A stretch of 64,000 nt of DNA from Bacteroidaceae bacterium (GTDB lineage Bacteria; Bacteroidota; Bacteroidia; Bacteroidales; Bacteroidaceae), in NCBI GenBank assembly GCA_017507385.1, contig JAFWAX010000045.1, positions 1-64,000 of the forward strand, given 5' to 3'. Shown here in pieces: positions 34,791-44,396 of this stretch (its first letter is position 1; every line of letters starts with the position of its first letter). The notes under the pieces are model-generated. The model saw only the letters and a list, made by a program, of their open reading frames with translations. It searched no databases and had not been told where the DNA came from. The translations under genes and the position numbers were made by a program.

Positions 34791-35726
34791 ATGCATAGAT
34801 TGTTTCTGATGTTTTTTCTGCTGATGGCGGAAAGTGTGTGTGTGCTGTCAGGCGGATTCGTGCTGCAGAATGGGCTGAAGGCACAAGAGTTGGACTGTAC
34901 GGTGAGAATCAACCATTCCCAAGTGCAGGGCACAAGCAAGGATGTGTTTGAAGTGCTGGAAACGGCGATTTCGGAATTCATGAATAACCGCGCATGGACA
35001 GATTTGCAGTTTCAGGAGGCTGAGAAGATAGAGTGCTCCATGAACATCACCATTAAGAAATACGATGAGTCAACCAACGCTTTCACTGGAGAGCTGCAAT
35101 GTCAGCTGACTCGTCCGGTGTATAATTCTGCATATCATACAACTGTATTTTCTACACGAGATGCGGATTTTAACTTTATATACGCCGAACAGGACAATCT
35201 GGAGTTTAACGAGAATAATATAGACAACAACCTGACCGCGATGCTGGCATACTATGCCTATCTGTTCATCGGAATGGATTTGGACACGTTTTCCCCACTT
35301 GGCGGAACTGAGCCGCTTCGCATGGTTGAGAGGATTGTGAATAGTGCGCAGGGCATGAACGAAACGGGCTGGAAAGCTTTTGACGACGGCAAAAATCGCC
35401 ATGGCATCATCAGCGACTATATGGAAACTACGCTCGAACCTTTGCGCCAGATGCAGTATAAGTATTACCGCGAAGGACTCGATGGAATGGCTCAAAATCC
35501 AGATAGAGGACGCACCGCCATTACTGAGGCGCTGGAGATGCTGGACGAGGCACACAGCATCAAGCCGCTTGCCATGTATCCGCAGCTTTTTACAGACTTT
35601 AAGCGCGATGAAATCGTGAATATCTATTCGGGACATGGAACGGAGAAGGAGAAGCAGAGGGTGTATGACATTGTGTCGGAAATCAATGCAAGCCAGAACA
35701 CTTATTGGAATAGGATAAAGAGATGA
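34791..35726 (+). CDS. porD: DUF4835 family protein (PorD-like)
   Basis: 311 residues with a signal peptide ending near VLQNGLKAQ. ELDCTVRINHSQVQGTSKDV and LETAISEFMNNRAWTDLQF are characteristic of DUF4835, which includes the type IX secretion-associated PorD. The AYYAYLFIGMDLDTFSPLGG segment is also typical. Whether this genome has a full type IX system cannot be told here; the protein occurs widely in Bacteroidota and a conserved place before recN is usual. The stop overlaps the recN start by four bases. Confidence 0.88.
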   Translation: MHRLFLMFFLLMAESVCVLSGGFVLQNGLKAQELDCTVRINHSQVQGTSKDVFEVLETAISEFMNNRAWTDLQFQEAEKIECSMNITIKKYDESTNAFTGELQCQLTRPVYNSAYHTTVFSTRDADFNFIYAEQDNLEFNENNIDNNLTAMLAYYAYLFIGMDLDTFSPLGGTEPLRMVERIVNSAQGMNETGWKAFDDGKNRHGIISDYMETTLEPLRQMQYKYYREGLDGMAQNPDRGRTAITEALEMLDEAHSIKPLAMYPQLFTDFKRDEIVNIYSGHGTEKEKQRVYDIVSEINASQNTYWNRIKR

Positions 35727-37411
35727 TTCGTCATTTACATATAGAGAATTATGCTCTGATTGAGCATCTTGACATCGATTTTCATGCCGGTTTCTCCGTC
35801 ATTACAGGAGAGACGGGAGCAGGAAAATCTATCATTATTGGTGCAGTAGGGTTGCTGCTGGGGCAGAGAGCCGACTCGCGTGCCATCAAGGAAGGGGCGA
35901 AACGCTGTGTGATAGAAGCGTCCTTCGATGTGTCTGGCTATCAGCTGGAAACGCTCTTCGAGGAGAATGACCTCGATTTTGATACTGAAGAATGCGTGAT
36001 ACGCCGTGAACTGACCTCTGCCGGGAAATCTCGTGCTTTCGTCAACGACACGCCCGTGTCGCTTCTGCAATTGAAGGAAATCGGAGAACGTCTGATTGAC
36101 GTGCATTCGCAGCACAAGAACCTGCTGCTTGGAAAGGAAGACTTCCAGCTTGGCATTTTAGATGTTCTGGCTGAAAATCAGTCTCTTCTCGAAGAGTATA
36201 AGGTGGTGTATAAGGAATACCGCTCTTTGCAGAAGCAGCTGGAACAGGCGATAGAGGATGCCAAGAATGGCAGGGATGATGAGGATTATCTGCGATTTCA
36301 GGCAGAGCAATTGGCTGATGCTTCCTTGCAGGAGAACGAACAGGAAGAACTGGAGGAAGAAGCGGAAATGCTCGAACATGCCGAGGACATCAAAGGTTCT
36401 CTCTATCAGGCATCTTGCAGCCTTCAATCTCCTGAAGACGGAACCGACGTGCTGGGAATGCTCAAGCAGGGAATTTCGTCGCTTCATTCCATTTCAAGGG
36501 TCTATGCTTCAGCCGATGAATTGGCGGAACGCTTGAATTCGTGCTATATAGAACTGAAAGATATTGCCGATGAATTGGAGGGAAAAGCTGAAGATGTGGC
36601 ATATAATCCTCGCAGATTGGAGCAAGTCCATGAACGCTTAGACCTCATTTATTCTTTGCAGAAAAAGCACAATGTGGATAGCGTGGAAGAGTTGCTTTGC
36701 ATTCAGCGAAATTTGGAGGAAAAACTGTTGAATTTGGACAATTATGACGATTTCATCGAGGAAATTCGTCGCAAGGTGCAGGAACGGGAAAGTGCGGCAA
36801 AGAACTTGGCTCAGCAGCTTTCGGATGCCCGTCATAAGGTAGCAAAGACTGTAGAAAAGTCCATGTCAGAGAAACTCGTTCCGCTTGGCATGCCCAATGT
36901 GCGCTTTCAGTGTTCGTTTGTTTCAGATATGGCAGAACTGTCCGAAACAGGTTGTGACCAGGTGCAGTTCCTGTTCAATGCCAACAAGAGCGGCGAGTTG
37001 AAGCCCGTCAGCCAAATCGCTTCAGGCGGTGAAATCGCCCGTGTGATGCTGTCCGTCAAGGCGCTGGTGGCTGGAGCCGTGAAGTTGCCAACCATCATTT
37101 TCGACGAAATAGATACAGGAGTGAGCGGTTCCATCGCGGAAAAAATGGCAAAAATGATGAAAGAGATGGGCGAGCATGAGCGTCAGGTCATCTCCATTAC
37201 CCATCTCCCGCAGATTGCAGCGATGGGCAGCCATCACTATAAGGTGTACAAGGAAGACACCGAGGATGCGACATTGAGCCATATTGTGCAGCTTGATGAA
37301 GATGAACGGATGGCAGAATTGGCTCACATGTTGAGTGGCGAGACGCTTACCCAGGCTGCGCTCGACAATGCGAAAGCTTTATTGGAAAGCAGTAAGAATG
37401 ACCGTCTGTAA
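35723..37411 (+). CDS. recN: DNA repair protein RecN
   Basis: 562 residues. RecN is an SMC-like ATPase that acts early in double-strand break repair. Walker A is ITGETGAGKSIIIGA (about 30), the signature is SGGEIARVMLSVK (about 434) and Walker B is TIIFDEIDTGVSG; two long coiled-coil stretches (about 150-230 and 300-375) lie between. VHSQHKNLLL is the family motif after the first part. It overlaps the DUF4835 gene and leads on to the TPR gene, 29 bases away. Confidence 0.97.
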   Translation: MIRHLHIENYALIEHLDIDFHAGFSVITGETGAGKSIIIGAVGLLLGQRADSRAIKEGAKRCVIEASFDVSGYQLETLFEENDLDFDTEECVIRRELTSAGKSRAFVNDTPVSLLQLKEIGERLIDVHSQHKNLLLGKEDFQLGILDVLAENQSLLEEYKVVYKEYRSLQKQLEQAIEDAKNGRDDEDYLRFQAEQLADASLQENEQEELEEEAEMLEHAEDIKGSLYQASCSLQSPEDGTDVLGMLKQGISSLHSISRVYASADELAERLNSCYIELKDIADELEGKAEDVAYNPRRLEQVHERLDLIYSLQKKHNVDSVEELLCIQRNLEEKLLNLDNYDDFIEEIRRKVQERESAAKNLAQQLSDARHKVAKTVEKSMSEKLVPLGMPNVRFQCSFVSDMAELSETGCDQVQFLFNANKSGELKPVSQIASGGEIARVMLSVKALVAGAVKLPTIIFDEIDTGVSGSIAEKMAKMMKEMGEHERQVISITHLPQIAAMGSHHYKVYKEDTEDATLSHIVQLDEDERMAELAHMLSGETLTQAALDNAKALLESSKNDRL

Positions 37412-37440
37412 GTTTGCGGAAGTTTAATCAAATGATAAAA

Positions 37441-39147
37441 ATGAAAAAATATCTGATATTGACATCGTTCCTTGCTCTATGTGCAATGCAGGGATTGGCT
37501 CAGCCCAAGTTCGTGTCTAAGGTGAAAAAAGGCATCGTTTCTGTGAATACATACGATGAAAAGGGCAATCTGCTTCGCCAGGGCACAGCTTTTTATATTG
37601 GTAAAAATGGTGATGCTGTGGCAGATTATCGCCTGTTTAAGGGTGCCTATAAGGCATTGGTGACCGATGCCAGCGGAAAGCAGGACTCCGTCGTGTGCAT
37701 TTCCGGTGCAGACGATACCTATTCTTTGGTGCGTTTTCAGGTGGATGCGAAAAAATATGCGGTTTTGCCATCTGTCACAGAGATTTCTCCGATTTCATCG
37801 GAACTTTTTGTTCTTTCCGTAGCAGACGGAAAAGTCTTGCATGTGCAGGCAACAGTGGCTGACACATCATTCATACAGGGCAAGTACGCCTACTATGGAT
37901 TAAGCAAGAAGATAGACGACAAGCTGATAGGCCAGCCCGTATTCAACAAGGACGGTGCATTGGCTGGTGTGCTTCACTCTACGATTGGTGAACAGAGCTA
38001 TGTGCTTGACATCCGTTTTGTCGAAACGTTGAAAATAGAAGCCATCGCATCCGGCTCTGCATCTGTGGCGCTTGGCAATATCTTCATTCCGAAGGGCTTG
38101 CCCGAAACGGCAGAAGAGGCCTTGGTGTATCTCTATTTCAAATCGCGCACGATGGGTAATGACGAATATATGGATTTGGTGAATCGTTTCGTCAATGCCT
38201 ATCCTCAGAATGCTGAAGGCTACTTGAGGCGCGCCACGCCGCTGATAGATATGTTGCGTTTCGACGAAGCCGACAAGGATCTGCAGCAGCATCTGCAACT
38301 GACTGAAGATAAGGCTGAAGGACATTTCAAAGTCGGTTCGCTGATTTACGACAAGCTCCGCCTTCAGCCCGAACCAGCTTATGAGCCATGGAACTATGAT
38401 GTTGTTCTTCAGCACATGGATGCTGCTATTTCGCTGAATATGGAAAATCCCGAAGGGGAAGAGCGCACGGCAAATGACAGCCGATATAAGGTGCAGAAAG
38501 CTCAGATTCTCCTGAACAAAGACGATTACGACGCTGCCATTTCGTTGTATGAGCAGCTGAATCAGGGCGAAAACCGCTCGCCTTCCTACTATTACGCCAT
38601 CAGTTTGGCGCGCGATGGGCGAGGCGATTCGCTGGCAGCTGTGATTGAGCCGCTCGATAGCGCAATAGCCATGTTGGGCACGCCTATGCCAAGCACTGCC
38701 GCCAACTATGTGATTCGTCGCGGACAGCTCTATGCCAATGCCGGAAAGTATCGTGAGGCTGTGCAGGATTACAATCAGTATGCCTATCTGCTGAACAGCC
38801 AGGTCAGCGCAGTGTTCTACCATGAACGTTCGCAGATAGAAGTGAATGGACGTATGTTCCAGCCAGCATTGGACGACATCAACAAGGCGATTGAAATGTC
38901 GCCACGCACTCCGCTTTACTACATTGAGAAAGCCTCCTTGACCCTCAGAGTCAATCTGTTGGACGAGTGCATTCAGGCTTGTGAAACAGCGATAGCACTG
39001 AATCCCGACATTGTGGATTCTTATAGGATTCTCGGTTATGCCCAGCTGCAAAAGGAGGACAAAGAGAATGCACGTGCCAACCTGCAGAAAGCTGTAGAGA
39101 TGGGTGACGAAAGTGCTCAGAAGTTATTGGATACATATTTCAAGTAA
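37441..39147 (+). CDS. secreted TPR protein with a dead trypsin/HtrA-like domain
   Basis: 568 residues from the ATG at 37441 (MKKYLILTSFLALCAMQGLA, signal peptide); nine codons upstream are not signal-like. Residues 22-200 have the HtrA-type order (GTAFYIGKNGDAVADYRLF where proteases have GSGF...TNxHV; DDTYSLVRFQV for DxAxLKV; IGQPVFNKDGALAGVL for GNSGGPLxNxxGxVVG), but the catalytic histidine and serine are missing. TPR motifs follow from about 260 to the end. Probably a scaffold or chaperone in the periplasm. Third gene of the DUF4835-recN operon. Confidence 0.8.
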   Translation: MKKYLILTSFLALCAMQGLAQPKFVSKVKKGIVSVNTYDEKGNLLRQGTAFYIGKNGDAVADYRLFKGAYKALVTDASGKQDSVVCISGADDTYSLVRFQVDAKKYAVLPSVTEISPISSELFVLSVADGKVLHVQATVADTSFIQGKYAYYGLSKKIDDKLIGQPVFNKDGALAGVLHSTIGEQSYVLDIRFVETLKIEAIASGSASVALGNIFIPKGLPETAEEALVYLYFKSRTMGNDEYMDLVNRFVNAYPQNAEGYLRRATPLIDMLRFDEADKDLQQHLQLTEDKAEGHFKVGSLIYDKLRLQPEPAYEPWNYDVVLQHMDAAISLNMENPEGEERTANDSRYKVQKAQILLNKDDYDAAISLYEQLNQGENRSPSYYYAISLARDGRGDSLAAVIEPLDSAIAMLGTPMPSTAANYVIRRGQLYANAGKYREAVQDYNQYAYLLNSQVSAVFYHERSQIEVNGRMFQPALDDINKAIEMSPRTPLYYIEKASLTLRVNLLDECIQACETAIALNPDIVDSYRILGYAQLQKEDKENARANLQKAVEMGDESAQKLLDTYFK

Positions 39148-39214
39148 GCAGTCAAATCGGCTCGACTCGTAGACTTCCAGTCTGCTTCATCCACATTGTC
39201 TCTACGTTTAATAG

Positions 39215-39250
39215 CAAAGCAGGGCATGCCAGCTGGCATGCCCTGCTTTG
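39215..39250. terminator. 36-bp perfect palindrome, bidirectional terminator
   Basis: CAAAGCAGGGCATGCCAG is followed directly by its reverse complement, with no separate loop, between the convergent TPR gene and nhaD. Confidence 0.8.
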
Positions 39251-39267
39251 TCTAAAGATGGAAGTTG

Positions 39268-40668
39268 TCAATGGGTTGCGAAATAGGGAAACAGCTCATG
39301 GAGGAGCATGTAGGACATGTTGGTGCTGACAAGGCTTGTGAAGGAGTCGTTTTGCAGCCAATAGACAGCGATGCCTGAGAGGTAGCCGATGAGGGCCAGC
39401 CATGAGATGTTGCGCAGATACCATGTGAAGCTTACTTGCTCTAAGCCCATGACAATGACGCCTGCAGCTGAACCGATGATGAGCATGCTGCCACCTGTGC
39501 CGGCGCAGTAGGCAAGGAGATTCCAGAAATTGCCGTCTTGTATGAAGTTGCCCATGATGCCGCTTGTGCACTCGGGCTCGATGCTGTACATGCCCATGGC
39601 GCTGGCAACGAGCGGAACGTTATCGACGATGGATGAAAGTATGCCGATGATTCCGTTTACGGCATAGGCATTTCCGTGGAAAGTGTTGTTGAGCCAGTCG
39701 CCGACTTTGGCTAATGTCCCTGTTTCGGTCAATGCTCCGACGGCGAACAGGATGCCGAGGAAAAAGAGGATGGTTGAGAGGTCGAGCTTATGCAAGATGC
39801 TTGATACTCTTACCTTGGTGTCGAGGTTGAGAAGGCGTTTGTTGCGTCTTATCACGACTTCGGTGAAAATCCAGAGAACGCTGAGCAATGCCATGATGCC
39901 GGCGAAGGGAGGAAGTCCTGTGATGGAGCGGAAGACGGGAACGAGGGTGAGTCCGCCTACTCCGATGAAGAAGATGGCAAGGCGGATGGTGCGTGGGAAG
40001 AAGGTTTGCTCCATGTGTGTCATCTTGTCTTCTTTGGTGTGGGTGGAATCGGCGGTTTCAACTTCTCCTTTCAGCCTGCAGGAGATGATGAGGGCTGGTA
40101 TGAGCACGCTGGCAACGGATGGAAGGAACAGGTTGCCGATGATGCCTGTGGTTGACACGCAGCCTTTAATCCAAAGCATGATGGTGGTGACATCGCCGAT
40201 GGGTGAGAATGCACCTCCAGAATTGGCTGCAAGAACAATCATGCCTGCATAGATGAGGCGCTGGTTCTTGTTGGCTACAAGCTTTTTCAGTACCATGACC
40301 ATGACGATGCTGGTGGTCATGTTGTCGAGCAATGCTGACAGGATGAAGGTGATGCCGATGATTTCCCATAGCAGGATTCGTGCATCGGTGGTGCGCAGAT
40401 AGCGTGTGACAAAGTTGAAACCTCCGTTGGAATCGACGATTTCCACAATGGCCATGGCGCCCATGAGGAATAGGATGGTTTCGCAAGTCTCTCCTACATG
40501 TGGCAGGAATACATCTTCAATGGACGTGCCAGGGTTGCCCATCATGTAAAGTGCCCAGCAAGCAACTCCCATGAACAGGGCTACTGCTGATTTGTTCACT
40601 TTGGTAATGTTCTCAATGGTTATGCATAGATAGCCAATGATGAAAATGGTAATAATGATGTTTGTCAT
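39268..40668 (-). CDS. nhaD: NhaD-type sodium/proton antiporter
   Basis: 466 residues with about 12 to 13 membrane helices. Typical NhaD segments are LFLMGAMAIVEIVDSNGGF, LDNMTTSIVMVMVLKKL, NSGGAFSPIGDVTTIMLW and YCAGTGGSMLIIGSAAG. The transporter exports sodium in exchange for protons. It is the last gene of a minus-strand group with two small unknown genes, ending at the 39215 palindrome. Confidence 0.93.
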   Translation of the reverse strand: MTNIIITIFIIGYLCITIENITKVNKSAVALFMGVACWALYMMGNPGTSIEDVFLPHVGETCETILFLMGAMAIVEIVDSNGGFNFVTRYLRTTDARILLWEIIGITFILSALLDNMTTSIVMVMVLKKLVANKNQRLIYAGMIVLAANSGGAFSPIGDVTTIMLWIKGCVSTTGIIGNLFLPSVASVLIPALIISCRLKGEVETADSTHTKEDKMTHMEQTFFPRTIRLAIFFIGVGGLTLVPVFRSITGLPPFAGIMALLSVLWIFTEVVIRRNKRLLNLDTKVRVSSILHKLDLSTILFFLGILFAVGALTETGTLAKVGDWLNNTFHGNAYAVNGIIGILSSIVDNVPLVASAMGMYSIEPECTSGIMGNFIQDGNFWNLLAYCAGTGGSMLIIGSAAGVIVMGLEQVSFTWYLRNISWLALIGYLSGIAVYWLQNDSFTSLVSTNMSYMLLHELFPYFATH

Positions 40669-40717
40669 CTTAACTTGCTGATAATAAGTGAATGATTAAG
40701 GATGAAAGCGTTTCTTC

Positions 40718-40906
40718 TCATTTGTGCTTTGGAATGAGCAATGGAAAGCTGAGCAATACATTGACTGCACCAAACACAATGATGGCGTGACGTAGAGTAG
40801 GATGGATGTCCATCTGTAGGTACAGTGGGAGGAGCATCCATGAGATGCCGCATATTAACAGGACGATTCCAGCTAATATTTTCCCTTTGGAACTTAGAGG
40901 CTTCAT
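40718..40906 (-). CDS. small membrane protein of unknown function
   Basis: 62 residues with two hydrophobic segments (about 10-31 and 40-58) and a basic end PKHK. It starts 12 bases after the 133-residue gene and ends 49 bases before nhaD, so it is probably in their transcript. An overlapping frame (40665-40925) has no protein-like composition. No family is recognised. Confidence 0.6.
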   Translation of the reverse strand: MKPLSSKGKILAGIVLLICGISWMLLPLYLQMDIHPTLRHAIIVFGAVNVLLSFPLLIPKHK

Positions 40907-40918
40907 GGCTGGGTAAGA

Positions 40919-41320
40919 TTAGCATGCTAAAGCTTTTTTGAGCAGAGTGGCTTCTTGCCCTTCAAACACTTTGATTTCGCATGCAGGATCGTAGGCCAGA
41001 TGGTTGTATTTGAAAAGCTGAATGGCAATGAATTGTCCATCTCGAGAAGAACACATTTCGAGGCAGAAACTCCCGTTGTCGTCAAGTTCGATAGGAATCT
41101 TGGCGCTTTCTGCGCATTGGGGGGTCTGCTGAAATTTGAGCAAGAACTGTAGAATGGCGTTGCCTGATGATGTGGTGTAATAATTGCGAATGCAATCGAT
41201 TTCTGCTTGAGTGGGTTTGTAATAGATTTTTGGGCGGAAACCGAACCAGCTGTTTTTGATGAGTATGTGGGGGTGATTAGCTACCGTGGGCGCTATTTCT
41301 AAATGTCTGAAACTTGCCAT
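40919..41320 (-). CDS. 133-residue protein of unknown function
   Basis: No signal peptide or membrane segment. It contains a stretch NSWFGFRPKIYYKPTQAE, several cysteines, and a beta-strand-rich second half (IPIELDDNGSFCLEM). It resembles no family I can name. Position upstream of a small membrane protein and nhaD, with short gaps, suggests co-transcription. Confidence 0.65.
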   Translation of the reverse strand: MASFRHLEIAPTVANHPHILIKNSWFGFRPKIYYKPTQAEIDCIRNYYTTSSGNAILQFLLKFQQTPQCAESAKIPIELDDNGSFCLEMCSSRDGQFIAIQLFKYNHLAYDPACEIKVFEGQEATLLKKALAC

Positions 41321-41458
41321 AATATGATTGTTTTTCCCGCATGGAAATAGATGTATTCACTGCCAGATGCGGGTCCGTAAAAAAAATGGTTTTTAAATAC
41401 AGTAATTAGCCCAAGTATCAAATAGATGCTTAGGAAAGGAAAATGATGAATAAAAACT

Positions 41459-41896
41459 CTAACGGATGATGTGCCTCAATACATATATAAATAATGTATG
41501 TGAGGAGAAAGAAATGATTGGTACGGTTGTGTGCTGTACGAATCCACCGAAGGATAAGTGTATGGTGGAGCGGGGAGCACGGTGGGCTGTAAATGCTTTT
41601 CCTGTTCCTCGGAATGAGGGGGATTGGTGTTCGCCTGCTGTGCGTTCAGCGCATTCTACAGGATGTTGGCTGGCAGTGCGGAACGATGTTGCCGTATTGG
41701 GGAGAGTACCCTCGTTGTTGCCAAAGTGGATTTCTTTATGGCAGGAGGTCTGATCGGGTAGCTGAGCGGTTGCTTGTGATGAAATATTCTGGGTGCATCC
41801 CGATGCCTCAAGTCGATTGGACTTGAAGTCTTGCTGGCATGATATCCATGTGAGGGATGTCATGACAAGGAATATGAGGTGTATCAGAAATTTCAT
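41459..41896 (-). CDS. small putative lipoprotein next to xth
   Basis: 145 residues. MKFLIHLIFLVMTSLTWISC is a good lipoprotein signal. The mature part is polar, with RTASQHPVECAERTAGEHQS, and ends in an odd hydrophobic tail HTLFIYVLRHIIR that could be a membrane anchor. It lies 24 bases after xth on the same strand. Frames on the other strand here (41466-41753, 41593-41826) lack such a start. No function can be proposed, and the region 41321-41458 holds nothing recognised. Confidence 0.5.
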   Translation of the reverse strand: MKFLIHLIFLVMTSLTWISCQQDFKSNRLEASGCTQNISSQATAQLPDQTSCHKEIHFGNNEGTLPNTATSFRTASQHPVECAERTAGEHQSPSFRGTGKAFTAHRAPRSTIHLSFGGFVQHTTVPIISFSSHTLFIYVLRHIIR

Positions 41897-41920
41897 CGTA
41901 TGTGTGTGAAATGTTGTAAA

Positions 41921-42709
41921 CTAAAGTTTTACAGTGACTTCGACGGGACAATGGTCGCTGCCCATGATGTCGGTGTGGATTTTCGCGGCTTCCAGGTGCG
42001 GGGTTGCCCGATTGGAGCAGAGCCAGTAGTCGATGCGCCACCCTGTGTTCTTTTCGCGGGCATGGAAGCGGTATGACCACCACGAATAGATGTTCTCGGC
42101 ATCTGGGTAGAAGTGACGGAAAGTGTCGGTGAATCCGGCGTTTAATAGTTCTGTGAATTTAGCGCGCTCTTCATCGGTGAATCCGGCATTTTTGCGATTT
42201 GTCTTCGGATTTTTGAGGTCTATTTCCTGATGCGCTACATTCATGTCGCCGCAAATGAATACGCTTTTCTTCTGGTCGAGTCGTTGCATGTATTGACGGA
42301 ATGCGTCATCCCAGATCATGCGCTGATCAAGTCGTTTTAGCCCGTCTTGGGAGTTGGGAGTATATACTGTAACAACATAGAAGGTGTCGTACTCAAGGGT
42401 GATGACACGCCCTTCTGTGGTCATGTCCAGCCAGTCTTTGTTGGAGAATGACTCGATGATGTCCTGTGGCAATCCGTATGTGACGGAAAGGGGAGTGTGC
42501 TTGGTGTAGATGGCTGTGCCCGAATAGCCTTTTTTTTCGGCATAGCTCCAGTAGGACTGGTAGCCAGGGAATGCGAGGTCGAGCTGCCCTGCCTGCATCT
42601 TGGTTTCCTGAAGGCAAAAGAAGTCCGCGTCGAACATGGCGAAGACTTCGGAGAAGCCCTTGCCACATGCGGCGCGGAGTCCATTAACGTTCCATGAAAT
42701 GAATGTCAT
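41921..42709 (-). CDS. xth: exodeoxyribonuclease III
   Basis: 262 residues. The AP endonuclease/3'-exonuclease motifs are complete: MTFISWNVNGLRA, FCLQETKMQ (metal-binding glutamate), VVTVYTPNS, ICGDMNVAHQEIDL (catalytic aspartate and asparagine) and MGSDHCPVEVTV (histidine). It repairs abasic sites in DNA. It lies 79 bases after the CoA-transferase gene, so it may be co-transcribed or have its own promoter. Confidence 0.96.
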   Translation of the reverse strand: MTFISWNVNGLRAACGKGFSEVFAMFDADFFCLQETKMQAGQLDLAFPGYQSYWSYAEKKGYSGTAIYTKHTPLSVTYGLPQDIIESFSNKDWLDMTTEGRVITLEYDTFYVVTVYTPNSQDGLKRLDQRMIWDDAFRQYMQRLDQKKSVFICGDMNVAHQEIDLKNPKTNRKNAGFTDEERAKFTELLNAGFTDTFRHFYPDAENIYSWWSYRFHAREKNTGWRIDYWLCSNRATPHLEAAKIHTDIMGSDHCPVEVTVKL

Positions 42710-42788
42710 CTTCTATGTTTTTTCGGCTTTCTGCAGCAGCGGAGTCGAATTTGGACTCTTCATGCTGTGTGTCCGATTGTGTGTACTT

Positions 42789-44285
42789 TTACATGTACTT
42801 AGAGAAATCGACCTTGTGCATGTCGCCTTCCTTGAGGAATGTGTCGTGGAAGGAGTGAGTAGCAGCGAGGTTGTGCCATGACTGGCCTTTCTGTGAAATC
42901 TTGAGGTAGTCCCACAAAAGCTGCTTGTAGTCAGGGTGCACACAGTTCTCGATGATGGCATGAGCGCGCTGGATTGGGCTTTTGCCACGGAGGTCTGCAA
43001 CACCTTGCTCTGTTACGATGATGTTGACATCGTGTTCTGTGTGGTCGATGTGGCTGCAGAATGGTACGATGGATGAGATGGCACCGCCTTTAGCTACGGA
43101 AGGACATGTGAAGATGGAGAGGAATGCGTTGCGCTCGAAGTCGCCTGAACCGCCAATACCATTCATCATCTTTGTTCCGCAAATCTGTGTTGAGTTCGCG
43201 TGGCCGAAAAGGTCCACTTCGATGGCCGTGTTGATGGCGATGAGGCCAAGGCGACGGATTACCTCTGCATTGTTAGATATTTCAGAAGGACGAAGAACGA
43301 GCTTGTCCTTGAAGAAGTCGATGTTGTCGTAGATGCTGACGAGCTTGTCGTTGGTCACTGTGAGTGAACAAGTTGACGCGCACTTTACACGCTCTTGGAA
43401 CATGAGGTCAACGATAGCATTCTGGAGCACTTCTGTATATACTTCCATTGCTGGCATGTCGGGATTGCTTCCGAGTGCAAAAAGGATGGCGTTGGCTGTT
43501 GTGCCGACACCGCTCTGGAATGGAAGGAAGCCTGGAGGGATAATGCCGCGCTTCTTCTCGTTCATGAGGAAGTTAGCAACATTTTCTCCGATTTTGTCTG
43601 TGATAGGGTCTGCGTCCTTGAAGTCGCGTGCTTCGTCGGGGATGTTGCACTCCACAACACCAACAATCTTTTTAGGGTCTATCTGGAGATAGGGAGTACC
43701 GATGCGGTCGGTAACTTTCTCGATAGGAATAGGCTTGCGGTAAGGTGGGTCGAGTGGCTCATACACGTCGTGGATGCCGACGGACTTTGGTGAATGGAAG
43801 GCATTCAATTCAAGGATGACTCCTTTTTTTGCCAAACGGGCAATTGTGGGGGAAATACCTCCTGCTGCAGTGAGGTACACCTTGCCATCTTCTTCTATAG
43901 CGCAAACTTCGATGATAGCCCAGTCGATGTCGCCAAGGAAACCATAGCGCACATCTTGAGCCATCATGCCAAGGTGGATGTCGTTGTAAGCGATTTCTCC
44001 TGCATTCACGTGCTTGCGGAATGCAGCATTTGTCGTGTATGGTGCACGGTAACGAATTGCGTTTTCTTCGGAGAGTACACCGTCGCAGGATTGGCCCGTG
44101 GATGCTCCAGTAAGAATGCTTATCTGATAAGGACGACCTGCTTCATGTTCTGCATGGGCGATTTTTGCAATTTCAGCAGTTACTGCCTTGGGAGTGCCTG
44201 CTGGTGTAAATCCTGAAAGACCGATATTGTCACCGTCTTTGATGAGTGCTGCAGCCTCTGCAGCGGTAATTCTTGTAAATGCCAT
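42789..44285 (-). CDS. acetyl-CoA hydrolase/succinyl-CoA:acetate CoA-transferase family
   Basis: 498 residues, normal for the Cat1/Ach1-type family. Visible are GLSGFTPAGTPKAV near the start, MNGIGGSGDFERNAFLSIF, and VTEQGVADLRGKSPIQRAHA, where the glutamate forms the CoA thioester. Such enzymes move CoA between succinate, acetate or propionate; in succinate- and propionate-forming Bacteroidales this closes the fermentation pathway. Which acids are used cannot be read from the sequence. Confidence 0.92.
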   Translation of the reverse strand: MAFTRITAAEAAALIKDGDNIGLSGFTPAGTPKAVTAEIAKIAHAEHEAGRPYQISILTGASTGQSCDGVLSEENAIRYRAPYTTNAAFRKHVNAGEIAYNDIHLGMMAQDVRYGFLGDIDWAIIEVCAIEEDGKVYLTAAGGISPTIARLAKKGVILELNAFHSPKSVGIHDVYEPLDPPYRKPIPIEKVTDRIGTPYLQIDPKKIVGVVECNIPDEARDFKDADPITDKIGENVANFLMNEKKRGIIPPGFLPFQSGVGTTANAILFALGSNPDMPAMEVYTEVLQNAIVDLMFQERVKCASTCSLTVTNDKLVSIYDNIDFFKDKLVLRPSEISNNAEVIRRLGLIAINTAIEVDLFGHANSTQICGTKMMNGIGGSGDFERNAFLSIFTCPSVAKGGAISSIVPFCSHIDHTEHDVNIIVTEQGVADLRGKSPIQRAHAIIENCVHPDYKQLLWDYLKISQKGQSWHNLAATHSFHDTFLKEGDMHKVDFSKYM

Positions 44286-44396
44286 AATTTTAGTTTACAC
44301 AAATCTGTTAAATTTGTGCGAAATTAGCTATTTTGTTTATAATGACAAAAAAAGAAGCATAAAAACTGGAATTTTATCCATCTTTTACATAATATT

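Noticed and set aside
37900..39051. 383-codon open frame opposite the TPR gene
   Set aside because: Antisense shadow of a signal-peptide-bearing TPR protein; the composition is not protein-like and no promoter is seen.
41466..41826. Plus-strand open frames opposite the small lipoprotein
   Set aside because: Cys/Trp-rich and without a start region; the minus-strand frame has a proper lipoprotein signal and follows xth.
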